From: a bacterium
GTDB taxonomy: Bacteria; Desulfobacterota; Binatia; HRBIN30; CADEER01
Assembly (NCBI GenBank): GCA_019637795.1
Contig: JAHBUY010000005.1
Span: 124,001-188,000, forward strand
DNA: 64,000 bases
Reading direction: 5' to 3'
How positions within the stretch are numbered: the first letter of the stretch is position 1; every line of letters starts with the position of its first letter. Under the pieces are notes generated by a model. It saw only the letters and a program-made list of their open reading frames with translations. It did no database searches and had not been told where the DNA came from. Positions 24,941 to 32,662 of this stretch are shown here, piece after piece. Both the position numbers and the translations under genes were made by a program.

Positions 24941-26218
24941 ATGGAGTCCGTCACCTACCTGCTGATCCTGCTCGTCTGCCTGGTCGGATCGGCCTTCTTC
25001 TCCGGCAGCGAGACGGCGCTGCTGCGCATCCGCGGCGCCGACCTCGAGGAAGACGTCAAGCGCCCCACGGGCCCCGCCGTGCTGGCGGCGCGGGAGCTGC
25101 TGCACTCGATCCAGCGCCTGCTGGTCACCGTCCTGCTGGGCAACAACATCGTCAACACGCTCGGCGCCGCGGTCGCCTCCGCGTTGGCCGTTCGCTACCT
25201 CGGCGACTCCTGGGGCATCGTCGTCGCGACCGTGGTCATGACCCTGATGACCTTCGTCTTCGGCGAGGTGATGCCGAAGGCCTTCGCCGCCACGCACCCC
25301 AAGCGCGTCGCCTACCTCGTCGCCCTGCCCCTCTATCTCCTGCACCAGCTTCTGCGGCCGCTGCACGTGCTCTACGACCGCGTCGTCGATCCCCTCGTCG
25401 AGCGCCTCGCCGGCGGCGCCGACACGGCGCCGCAGATGAGCTCGGTCGAGGAGCTGATGCGCCTGGCGCGCGGCGCCGAGGCGCAGACCACGACCGGCGA
25501 CCGCCCGATCGGCATCATCGCCGCGGCGGCGCGCGCGGTCGACATGACGGTGGCCGACATCATGGTGCCGCGCACCGAGGTGGTGGCGTATTCGGTCGAC
25601 ACCCCGACCGCGGACCTGCTGAAGAGCGTGCTCGAGGAAGGCTACACGCGGGTGCCGATCTACGAGGGCTCGATCGACCGCGTGCTCGGCGTCGCCCACC
25701 TCAAGGACCTCGTCGAGCTGGTGCGCGACAGCAAAGCCGACCTGCGCCGCATCCTGCGCCCCGTGCTGCAGGTGCCGGAGCGCAAGCGCATCCTCGAGCT
25801 GCTCACCGACATGCAGAACGCGTTCGTCCACTTCGCCATCGTCAAGGACGAATTCGGCGTCACGCTCGGCATCGTCACCCAGGAGGACATCCTCGAGGAG
25901 CTGGTGGGCGAGATTCGCGACGAATTCGATCGCGACGAGCTGCTCACCATCCGCGAGGTCGCGCCCGGACGCTACCAGGCGCTCGGCCGGGTGAAGGTGC
26001 GCGACTTCAACCGCCAGACCAACTGGAAGGTGCCCGCCGAGTCCGGCGACACCCTGGCCGGCCTGGTCTTCAACACCCTCGGCCGCACTCCGCGCCGGGG
26101 CGAGTCGATCCACGTCCCCGGCTACGAGATCGTGGTCGCGGACCTGTCGCGCAACCGCGTCACCCAGGTGCAGATCATCGAGAAGCCGCCGCAGACGGAG
26201 GCGACGGCGGCGACGTAG
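24941..26218 (+). CDS. CorC/HlyC-family (CNNM domain) membrane protein with CBS pair
   Basis: This 425-residue protein has the hemolysin-C/CorC layout. A CNNM (DUF21) domain with about four membrane segments runs from residue 1 to about 190 and includes FFSGSETALLRIR, LLGNNIVNTLGAA and TFVFGEVMPKAFA. A CBS pair (about 205-325) follows, with VADIMVPRTEVVAYSVD and DEFGVTLGIVTQEDILEE. The CorC_HlyC transporter-associated domain closes the protein. Relatives export magnesium or cobalt, although the biochemical role of many is unsettled. The ATG at 24941 is chosen as the start of the first membrane helix. It is convergent with the CBS gene nine bases downstream. Confidence 0.9.
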   Translation: MESVTYLLILLVCLVGSAFFSGSETALLRIRGADLEEDVKRPTGPAVLAARELLHSIQRLLVTVLLGNNIVNTLGAAVASALAVRYLGDSWGIVVATVVMTLMTFVFGEVMPKAFAATHPKRVAYLVALPLYLLHQLLRPLHVLYDRVVDPLVERLAGGADTAPQMSSVEELMRLARGAEAQTTTGDRPIGIIAAAARAVDMTVADIMVPRTEVVAYSVDTPTADLLKSVLEEGYTRVPIYEGSIDRVLGVAHLKDLVELVRDSKADLRRILRPVLQVPERKRILELLTDMQNAFVHFAIVKDEFGVTLGIVTQEDILEELVGEIRDEFDRDELLTIREVAPGRYQALGRVKVRDFNRQTNWKVPAESGDTLAGLVFNTLGRTPRRGESIHVPGYEIVVADLSRNRVTQVQIIEKPPQTEATAAT

Positions 26219-26227
26219 CGACCGCCG

Positions 26228-26695
26228 TCATTTCCCGTAGCCGCCGCCGAAGTGGTCGTACGGATCGGCGCCGGCGGCCAGCGAGGCGTCGTAGCGGGCG
26301 CGCTCGATGTGCCGCTCCAGCCCCTCGACCACGAAGGCGAGGAAGTCGCGGGTCGAGAGAATGCCGACCAGGCGGCCATCGCGCAGGACCGGCAGGTGGC
26401 GCACGCGGTGCGAGCGGAAGGTCTCCAACACCGTCCGCACCGGCGCATTCACGTCGACGCTGACCACATCACGGGTCGCGACCTCGGCCGCCAGGGTCCG
26501 CTCCGGGTCGCGACCGACGGCGACGACCCGGGCCGCGATGTCGCGCTCCGACACCAGCCCGCGCAACCGCCCGCCCTCGACGACCAGCACGGCGCCGACC
26601 CGGTTGGCCAGCATGCGCCGCGCCGCTTCCGCCACGCTGTCGCCCGGCGCGACGGTGATCATCTCGGTCGCCATCAGGGTCTCGATCGTGGACAT
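26228..26695 (-). CDS. CBS-domain pair protein
   Basis: This is a stand-alone protein of 155 residues holding two CBS motifs: VAEAARRMLANRVGAVLVVEG with LVSERDIAARVV, then VRTVLETFRSHRVRHLPVLRD and VGILSTRDFLAFVV. CBS pairs bind adenosine nucleotides and commonly act as energy sensors. The ATG at 26695 is preceded by a strong GGAGAGGAGGGG ribosome-binding site. The mycobacterial hypoxia protein Hrp1 has the same stand-alone layout. It lies next to a cytochrome c and a wax ester synthase gene, all transcribed on the minus strand. Confidence 0.85.
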   Translation of the reverse strand: MSTIETLMATEMITVAPGDSVAEAARRMLANRVGAVLVVEGGRLRGLVSERDIAARVVAVGRDPERTLAAEVATRDVVSVDVNAPVRTVLETFRSHRVRHLPVLRDGRLVGILSTRDFLAFVVEGLERHIERARYDASLAAGADPYDHFGGGYGK

Positions 26696-26797
26696 GTGCC
26701 CCTCCTCTCCGAGCACCCACTTCTCGCACGGGGAATATAGCGGTCGGCGCCCGGATTGCCTGCCCCGCATGGCGCGCGAGCGGCCGCCGGCATCGGC

Positions 26798-27661
26798 TCA
26801 GCGCGTCGCCCGCAGGTAGTCGACGATGGCGCGCGCCTCCGCCTCCGTCAGGACGCCGGCGTAGTGCGGCATCACCGGCGCATGCTCGTCGAGCATGTGC
26901 CAGATGGTCCCGCGCAGCGCTTCCGGATCGTGCGCGGCGAAGTACTGCCGGTTGAAGATCACCGTCGGCTGCCGCACCGCTTCGCCCGAGTCGCCGGTCG
27001 GGACGCCGTGATCGCCGTGGCAGGGGGCGCAGGTGGTGGTGTAGGTCTCGAAGCCGGGCGAGAAGAGGCGCACGTAGGCGGCGACGTCGCGCGCCTCGGC
27101 ATCGCTCAGGCGCGGCACCAGCGCCGGCATGCCGGCGCGACCGTGGCGCACGACCTCGACCATGGTCTCGTCCGACAGCGAGGCCTGAAACGCCGGGTCC
27201 GCCAGCGAACGCGGCGGCCGCACCCCCTCGGGTGGCGGCGCGAGCGGCGTGCCGTACGGCCCGTGGCAACCGGCGCAGCGATCGACGTAGATCTCCCAGC
27301 CGGGGTCGGCCTGCCGCCAGTCGATGGTCGGCAACCGCTGCAGATAGGCGACCATGGCTTCGACGTCGGCGGTGCGCCGTCGCAGCGCCGCGGGATCGAC
27401 CGCCAGGCGCAGCGGCTCGCCGCTGCGCACCCGTTTCACGAGCTCGTCGGTGGGGTAGCGCGCCAGGAATCCCTCGCGCAGGTCGCGCGGGTGCATCGCG
27501 AAGAGAGCCGCATTGGGACCGTCGCCGCGCCCGTCGACGCCGTGGCACGGCGCGCACTGTCGGAGATAGAGCCCCCGGCCGTCGGCGGCCCGGGCCGTCG
27601 TTGCCAGCACCAGCACGCCGATCGCCGCCGCGACCAGCGGCGCCCTACGCACGTCGCGCAT
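26798..27661 (-). CDS. Periplasmic triheme cytochrome c
   Basis: This 287-residue protein has a Sec signal (AAAIGVLVLATTARA) and three c-type domains, each with one heme motif: CAPCHGVDGRGDGPN, CAGCHGPYGTP and CAPCHGDHG. Distal regions include VMPHYAGVLTEAEARAIVDYL, a typical cytochrome c helix. The domain order suggests a diheme cytochrome fused to another class I cytochrome. It would shuttle electrons in the periplasm; its partner oxidase or dehydrogenase is not in the window. The ATG at 27661 follows GGAGG and lies inside the 3' end of the upstream wax ester synthase gene (17-base overlap). Confidence 0.88.
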   Translation of the reverse strand: MRDVRRAPLVAAAIGVLVLATTARAADGRGLYLRQCAPCHGVDGRGDGPNAALFAMHPRDLREGFLARYPTDELVKRVRSGEPLRLAVDPAALRRRTADVEAMVAYLQRLPTIDWRQADPGWEIYVDRCAGCHGPYGTPLAPPPEGVRPPRSLADPAFQASLSDETMVEVVRHGRAGMPALVPRLSDAEARDVAAYVRLFSPGFETYTTTCAPCHGDHGVPTGDSGEAVRQPTVIFNRQYFAAHDPEALRGTIWHMLDEHAPVMPHYAGVLTEAEARAIVDYLRATR

Positions 27662-29129
27662 GCGACCTCCTGCTGCCGCGGCCGCGCGGAGTCGCGGCCC
27701 GGCTCCGCCGCCGGCGCGCCGCCGGCGGTTCGATGCCGGCCGCCGCCTGCAACTCGCGGAAGGCTCGCTCGACGGCGCGTTCGAAGCGCTCGACGTCCGG
27801 CATCGTCGCCATGTCCGACGTGATACCGATGAACAGCGCGTCGCGATAGCCATACAGCGCGACGCTCGCCGGGCTGCGCACGGCCACCGGCGCGAACGGG
27901 TAGGCGGCGAGGATCTCGGCCCCGGCGAGGTAGCGGGGCACCAGAATGCCGGGCACGTTGGTGACGATGAAGTCGAGATTGCCGAACGTGCCCTCGGTGA
28001 GCCAGGTGATCAGGGAACGCGGCAGCACGCTGAGCGCCTCGGCGAGGATCGGCGAAGCGTTGGCGGAGGGATCGGCCTTGGCCGCCTCGATCCGCGCCCG
28101 CACGGCGTGAAAGGTCGCCAGCGGATCGTCGATCGCGATCGGCAGCCGCACCAGGATGCCGGTGGCGACGTTGCCGGTGGCGGCCTTCTCGGTCCACTCC
28201 TCGGGCCTGCGCAGGTTGATCGGCACCAGCGTCAGCAGCTCGCGAACCTCACCCAGCCGGTGGGCGCGATGCCAGCTCCGCATGGCGCGGGCCATGACGG
28301 TGCAGATGACGTCGATCATCGTCCCGCCCAGCGCCGCCTTGAGCGCCCGCATGTCCGCGAAGGGCAGCGCCATGCCGCTCAGGCGCCGCGCCCGGCCGGC
28401 CGCGCCCTTGAGCGGCGAGTGGCTGTCGAAACGGATGGTCTCCGCCAGCGAGCGCAGGGCGGTGAGCGCGCGCGCGATCTGGCCGGGGTGCTGCACGGTG
28501 TCGACCAGCGTCCGCGCCGCCGCGGCCGCCCGCTCGAGGTCGAGCTCGACCCGGTCGCGCAGCGCCTCGACGAGCTGCTCGCCGAAGCCCTGCGGGCGCG
28601 GCCACGCCCCTTTGCGCCCCGCCGCGGGCGACGCCGCATCCGCATCGGCGCTGCCGGCGCGGTCCCAGTCGGTCATCGCGGCGAAGATCGCGTTGCCGCC
28701 GACCCCGTCGGCGACCGCGTGATGGAGCTTGAAGAAGAGCGCCGCGCGCTCGTCGGCCAGGCCGTCGTACACCCGCGCCTCCCACAGGGGACGGCTGCGG
28801 TCGAACGGCGTCTCGTATGCCGGGCCGAGCTCGCGCAGCAGCTCGGCCCACGCGCCGCCCGGCACCGCGTGGTGGCGGAGGTGGTAGTCGAGGTCGAAGG
28901 TCGGATCGTCCTCCCAGTGCGGCAAGGTCAGGTCGAGCGGAGCATCGCGGACGCGCTGCGTCAGCCGCGGCACCGCGGCGATGCTCCGCCGCAGGGCGGC
29001 CCGCAGGCGCTCGCGGTCCGGCGGCCGATCGAGCAGCATGAGCATCGCCATCGTGGTCGGCTGCTGCGGCGAATCGAGCCACCAGAACGTCAGGTCCTCG
29101 CCCCGCAGGCGTTCTGCTTGATGCTCCAT
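27645..29129 (-). CDS. Wax ester synthase/diacylglycerol acyltransferase (WS/DGAT)
   Basis: WS/DGAT enzymes esterify fatty alcohols or diacylglycerol with acyl-CoA to make storage lipid. This 494-residue protein has the HHxxxDG catalytic motif (LHHAVADGVGGNAIF), the N-terminal LTFWWLDSPQQPTTMAMLML region, and the C-terminal WSD domain with LVPINLRRPEE and DFIVTNVPGILVPRYLAGA. The ATG at 29129 (MEHQAERL) was preferred to a start far upstream because homology begins there. The final 30 residues are Arg-rich. Storage-lipid synthesis beside stress and hibernation genes suggests a starvation role. Confidence 0.9.
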   Translation of the reverse strand: MEHQAERLRGEDLTFWWLDSPQQPTTMAMLMLLDRPPDRERLRAALRRSIAAVPRLTQRVRDAPLDLTLPHWEDDPTFDLDYHLRHHAVPGGAWAELLRELGPAYETPFDRSRPLWEARVYDGLADERAALFFKLHHAVADGVGGNAIFAAMTDWDRAGSADADAASPAAGRKGAWPRPQGFGEQLVEALRDRVELDLERAAAAARTLVDTVQHPGQIARALTALRSLAETIRFDSHSPLKGAAGRARRLSGMALPFADMRALKAALGGTMIDVICTVMARAMRSWHRAHRLGEVRELLTLVPINLRRPEEWTEKAATGNVATGILVRLPIAIDDPLATFHAVRARIEAAKADPSANASPILAEALSVLPRSLITWLTEGTFGNLDFIVTNVPGILVPRYLAGAEILAAYPFAPVAVRSPASVALYGYRDALFIGITSDMATMPDVERFERAVERAFRELQAAAGIEPPAARRRRSRAATPRGRGSRRSHARRA

Positions 29130-29589
29130 GCCACGCACCCCGTGCCCCTCGTCTCGCAATCGCTGCGCCAGGGACGGATCCGGTGCCGGCCGCGCGCGCG
29201 TCGCGGCCGGCGTCGCAGACGTGGGAAAGGCAAGCCGCTGACAATGATCAGCCACCGCACTGCGCCCAGCCCTTTGCCGGCATCGCGCGATCTGCTGGCC
29301 TGGCCCCATGAGCCGTGGGACGACACGAGACCCCGGGGGCCGGTGGGCCATCCGCAATCGATCGGGATTCGTCCGCTGTCCCCGCCAGGGCGCCCAGGCG
29401 CTGATCAACGCCGTCGAGCGGCGCGAGCGCGGCGGCTGGCGGCGCAGCATCGTCTGGTGTTCGCTGCGGGCGGGCGAGCAGTGGTGCAGCGAAGACTGCG
29501 GCCGGCCGCGCCATCCGGGGACGGGGACCGAGCTCGGCTCTACGCGCGGGCGCGATTCGGCGCTACACTCGGCAACAAGAGAGGGGAAC
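29130..29589. other. 460-base gap between divergent genes
   Basis: The gap lies between the wax ester synthase gene (minus) and the DUF2267 gene (plus). No conserved protein, RNA gene or strong inverted repeat is visible. An open frame in it (from 29308) reads Arg/Cys-rich with no recognisable pattern and is taken as a chance frame. It must hold the promoters for both neighbours. Confidence 0.5.
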
Positions 29590-30003
29590 ATGAACGATCG
29601 CGCCTTCTTTCGCGAAGTAGCCGCCCGCCTGCGCTGCGACGAGCGGCGTGCCGAAGCCATCACCTATGTCGTCTTCCAGGAGCTGCGGGCGCGCATCACG
29701 CCCAAGGAAGCGAGCAACGTGGCGGCCCAGCTTCCCACCGGCCTGAAGAAGCTGTGGCTCGAGAACGAGCGCGACGACCGCCCGGTCGAGCGCCTGCACC
29801 TGCCGGAGTTCATCGGCCGCGTTCGCCAGCACGCCGCCCTGCCGGACGACGCCGAGGCGCAGCGCGGCACCCGCGCCGTCTTCGCCGTCCTGCAGCATCT
29901 GCTCGGCAGCCCGAGCGGCACCGAGGGCGAGGCCTGGGACGTCTTCAGCCAGCTTCCCAAGGATCTCAAGCGCCTGTGGCTGGACGCCAGCCGCGCGCCG
30001 TAG
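29590..30003 (+). CDS. DUF2267-family protein
   Basis: This is a small cytoplasmic protein of 137 residues that matches the DUF2267 pattern of two related halves: FREVAARLRCDERRAEAIT with VFQELRARITPKEASNVAAQLP, then LPEFIGRVRQ with VFAVLQHLL and VFSQLPKDLKRLWL. Each half ends in a QLPxxLKxLW motif. The biochemical role is unknown. Homologues frequently neighbour CBS, universal stress and hibernation genes, as here. The ATG has a GAGAGGGG ribosome-binding site. Confidence 0.85.
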   Translation: MNDRAFFREVAARLRCDERRAEAITYVVFQELRARITPKEASNVAAQLPTGLKKLWLENERDDRPVERLHLPEFIGRVRQHAALPDDAEAQRGTRAVFAVLQHLLGSPSGTEGEAWDVFSQLPKDLKRLWLDASRAP

Positions 30004-30022
30004 GGGAACGGCAGGGCGCCGC

Positions 30023-30343
30023 TCAGTGCGGGCGGCGCCGACGGACCCAGTCCTCGAGCTCGCGGCGGGCGGTGTCGAAGGCGTCGCGGATCGCCACGTA
30101 CACGTCCTGGTGCGACCCGTCGGCGGAGCGCCCGTCGACGATGATGGTGTGCTCCGGCACCGTCAGGTCGATGCGGACGCGATACAGTTGTCCTTTGTGA
30201 TGGTGGTGGTGCGGCGATTCGACCACCACCCGGCAGGCGGTGATCCGATCGTAGTAGCGCTCGAGGCGAGCGGCGCGCTCGCGTACCCGCTCCTCGACGG
30301 CCGGCGATGGCTCCATGTCGCGAAACGACAGATGCACCTGCAT
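30023..30343 (-). CDS. HPF/RaiA-family ribosome hibernation factor
   Basis: The protein has 106 residues, the size of the short hibernation factors (YfiA/HPF), which bind the 30S decoding centre and inactivate ribosomes in stationary phase. MQVHLSFRDMEPSPAVEERV and RLERYYDRITACRVVVESP match the N-terminal fold; a run of histidines (PHHHHHKG) sits in the loop after strand 3. VRIDLTVPEHTIIV and DVYVAIRDAFDTARRELEDW complete the core. The ATG at 30343 is preceded by AGAGGAGGAG. The poly-His insert is unusual and could bind metal. It is divergent from the CBS/ACT gene. Confidence 0.85.
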   Translation of the reverse strand: MQVHLSFRDMEPSPAVEERVRERAARLERYYDRITACRVVVESPHHHHHKGQLYRVRIDLTVPEHTIIVDGRSADGSHQDVYVAIRDAFDTARRELEDWVRRRRPH

Positions 30344-30465
30344 GACTCCTCCTCTGCCCCCGGGCTGCGCTTCCCGTCGGCGACGCCCAGACAATCCGCA
30401 AGTTTCCTGCCACCCGTGCGGCGCGCCTCGCGTCAGACCCGCAGCGACCCGCTCCTCGCAGTGGC

Positions 30466-30527
30466 GCGAAGCATTTCTTCGCAGCCGCGAGAAGCCGGCG
30501 GCGGTCTCGCCTACGATTGCGAAGAAA
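30466..30527. promoter_or_regulatory. GCGAAG palindrome cluster between hpf and CBS genes
   Basis: In the 263-base divergent promoter region GCGAAG-CATTT-CTTCGC (30466-30482) is a perfect 6-base palindrome with a 5-base spacer. TTTCTTCGC (30474-30482) is also repeated in inverted form as GCGAAGAAA at 30519-30527, a perfect 9-base pair 36 bases apart. This is the arrangement expected of an operator bound by a dimeric regulator, but no regulator is encoded nearby. Confidence 0.4.
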
Positions 30528-30606
30528 CCTGTGGTAGGACGCGTGCGCGGACGACCCCGGCCATGGCTCATCACTTGCTCAATGAGAGCTCCGAGGAGAA
30601 AGCGCC

Positions 30607-31236
30607 ATGCAGGTCTCTCTGTGGATGAAGGAGAAGCCGTACTGCGTGACCGCGAACGACCGACTCGATGACGTGGCGCGGGCGATGTCCGAGGGCGGCT
30701 TCCGCCACGCGCCGGTGGTCGACCCGGCAGGGCATCTGGTCGGCATGCTCAGCGACCGCGACCTGCGCGAGCACAAGGGGTACCTGCCGACGACGCGGGT
30801 CAGCGCCGCGATGAGCGAGCCGGCCATCACCATCGGGCCGGACGAGCCGATCGAGCGCGCCGCGCACCTCATGCGCCAGCACACCATCGGCGCCCTGCCG
30901 GTGGTCGACGCGCAGCGCCGGGTCATCGGCATCCTGACCGAAACGGACATCCTCGACGGCCTGCTCGACGGCATCGGCGTCGGCGAGCACGCCGCGCGCA
31001 TCGACTTCACCTTCACCTCGCCGCGCCAGAGCTTCGCCGAGGTCGTGCAGGCGGTCGAGCAGGCCGGCGCGACGGTGCTCGGCCTCGGCACCTTCCAGGC
31101 CACCGGCGACGGCAGCGGCGCGCGCCGCTTCTTCGTCCGCGTCACCGCGCCGCGGATCGAGGCCGTGATCGAGGCGCTCAGCCGTGCCGACATCCTCATC
31201 GACGCCGTGCAGCATCTGAAGGTGCGCGCGGCCTGA
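30607..31236 (+). CDS. CBS pair with C-terminal ACT-like domain
   Basis: The protein has 209 residues. A CBS pair occupies about residues 1-130: LDDVARAMSEGGFRHAPVVD with VGMLSDRDLREH, then IERAAHLMRQHTIGALPVVD and VIGILTETDILDGLL. The remainder (FTFTSPRQSFAEVVQAVEQ and ARRFFVRVTAPRIEAVIEAL) resembles an ACT-like ligand-binding domain as in the AcuB family. Such proteins sense nucleotides or small ligands and adjust partner activity. It is followed after 17 bases by a universal stress protein gene, probably in one operon. GAGGAG just upstream serves as the ribosome-binding site. Confidence 0.82.
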   Translation: MQVSLWMKEKPYCVTANDRLDDVARAMSEGGFRHAPVVDPAGHLVGMLSDRDLREHKGYLPTTRVSAAMSEPAITIGPDEPIERAAHLMRQHTIGALPVVDAQRRVIGILTETDILDGLLDGIGVGEHAARIDFTFTSPRQSFAEVVQAVEQAGATVLGLGTFQATGDGSGARRFFVRVTAPRIEAVIEALSRADILIDAVQHLKVRAA

Positions 31237-31253
31237 CCGGAAAGGACCCGTCC

Positions 31254-31703
31254 ATGCCCAAGATCACCCGCATCCTGGTGCCGATCGACTTCTCCCCCGC
31301 CTCACTGAAGGCGCTCGACTACGCCGCCGACTTCGCCCAGCCGCTGAAGGCCGAGCTGTGCGCGCTGTTCGTGGTCGAGCCGATCTACTACGCGGTGCCC
31401 GACCTCGCCGGCGCCGCCGCCGGCGCCTCCGTCGGCCTGCTCGAGGAGCAGCGCAAGAGCGGCAAACAGCAGCTCGAACGCCTGCAGACGCGCTACGCGC
31501 GCAAGCGCGTCAAGCTGCGCACCCTGCTGCAGACCGGCACCCCCTACCAGGCGATCGTCGACACCGCGAAGTCGGTGAAGGCGAACCTGATCGTCATGTC
31601 GACCCACGGCCGCACCGGCATGACCCACCTGCTGCTCGGCAGCGTCGCCGAACGGGTCGTGCGCTCGTCGCCGGTTCCCGTGCTGACGATCCGGGTGAAG
31701 TAG
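31254..31703 (+). CDS. Universal stress protein (single UspA domain)
   Basis: This is a 149-residue UspA-family protein. The ITRILVPIDFSPASLKALDYA start, the GTPYQAIVDTAKSVKANLIVM strand and the ATP-binding tail STHGRTGMTHLLLGSVAERVV (G-2x-G-9x-GS/T pattern) indicate a nucleotide-binding member. VPVLTIRV is the C-terminal dimer strand. It is co-oriented with the CBS/ACT gene. Usp proteins accumulate under starvation and hypoxia and help long-term survival; the exact role is unknown. Confidence 0.9.
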   Translation: MPKITRILVPIDFSPASLKALDYAADFAQPLKAELCALFVVEPIYYAVPDLAGAAAGASVGLLEEQRKSGKQQLERLQTRYARKRVKLRTLLQTGTPYQAIVDTAKSVKANLIVMSTHGRTGMTHLLLGSVAERVVRSSPVPVLTIRVK

Positions 31704-31718
31704 GGCCTCGGGACCGCC

Positions 31719-32615
31719 TCACGGGACCGCGAACGGCTCGCTGCCGGTGCGGACCGCGAGCACGCTGCGCTCGACGGCGCGGGCGACGCCCTCGGCGACG
31801 CTGCCGAGCAGGGCGTGCGCCAGGCCGGTGCGGCCGTGCGTGCCGACGACCACCAGGTCGGCGGGCAGCTCCTGCGCCACCGCGGCGACGGTGGTGGCGA
31901 CGTCGCCCTTGATCGTCCGCTGCTCCCACTGCACGCCCGTCAGGTCGAGGTGCTCGAGCAGCGCCGCCCATTCCGGCTGCAACTCCTCCGGTTCGATGAC
32001 GTAGATCTCGCCGCCGGCGAGGTCGCTCGCCCAGGCGTACGCCTGGACGATCGGCTCGATGACGTGCAGCAGCACCAACCGCGCCTGCCAACGGCGGGCG
32101 AGCGCGATCGCCTCCTGCAGCGCCGGCTGCGATGCCTCGGAGAAATCGGTCGGCGCCAGAATGCAGCGCGGCGGATCGGCGAACGGCGCCTTGGCGAGCA
32201 GGATCGGCGTCGGCGCCTTGCGCAGCACGCGCTCCGCCGTGCTGCCGAGCAGCAGATCGGTCAGCCCGCCGCGCTGCCGCGCGCCGACCACGATCAGGTC
32301 GTGGCGCTGCTCCTGCGCCACCGCCAACAACTCGGCGAACGGCGCCCCGGTGCGCGTGTGCACGGCGATCGGGACGCCGGCGAAGGCGGGGGCGCTGGCC
32401 AACTGCTGCAGGCGCGCCGTCGCCTTCTGCTGCAGGTCGGCGAGCAGCTTCTGTTCCGACAGCACCATGCGCTCGTAGAGCGGCGGCCGGTGGACGACGT
32501 GCACGAGGTCGACGTGCGCCCGGGTGGCGCGGGCCAGCGCCACGGCGACGCCGAGCGCCACGTCCGCCTGGGGGGAGAAGTTGGTGCCGACGCCGATGCG
32601 CTCGAGGGTTCGCAT
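31719..32615 (-). CDS. Tandem universal stress protein (two UspA domains)
   Basis: The 298-residue protein is two UspA domains in series. Domain 1 (1-145) begins LERIGVGTNFSPQADVALGVA and ends VVGARQRGGLTDLLLGSTAERVL. Domain 2 begins RCILAPTDFSEASQPALQEA and ends VVVGTHGRTGLAHALLGSVAEGVA. Both keep the GxxG...GS/T nucleotide pattern, so both may bind ATP. The double form is the layout of the mycobacterial dormancy protein Rv2623. The stop is 15 bases from that of the convergent single-domain Usp. It may form an operon with the upstream FAD reductase, 47 bases away. Confidence 0.9.
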   Translation of the reverse strand: MRTLERIGVGTNFSPQADVALGVAVALARATRAHVDLVHVVHRPPLYERMVLSEQKLLADLQQKATARLQQLASAPAFAGVPIAVHTRTGAPFAELLAVAQEQRHDLIVVGARQRGGLTDLLLGSTAERVLRKAPTPILLAKAPFADPPRCILAPTDFSEASQPALQEAIALARRWQARLVLLHVIEPIVQAYAWASDLAGGEIYVIEPEELQPEWAALLEHLDLTGVQWEQRTIKGDVATTVAAVAQELPADLVVVGTHGRTGLAHALLGSVAEGVARAVERSVLAVRTGSEPFAVP

Positions 32616-32662
32616 GCGGCGCGTCCTAGCAGATCGACTGCGCCGGCAACAGCGGCGGCGCC

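Noticed and set aside
29308..29589. Open frame upstream of and continuous with the DUF2267 gene
   Set aside because: DUF2267 homology starts at the ATG at 29590, which has a good ribosome-binding site; the upstream part is Arg/Cys-rich without a pattern.
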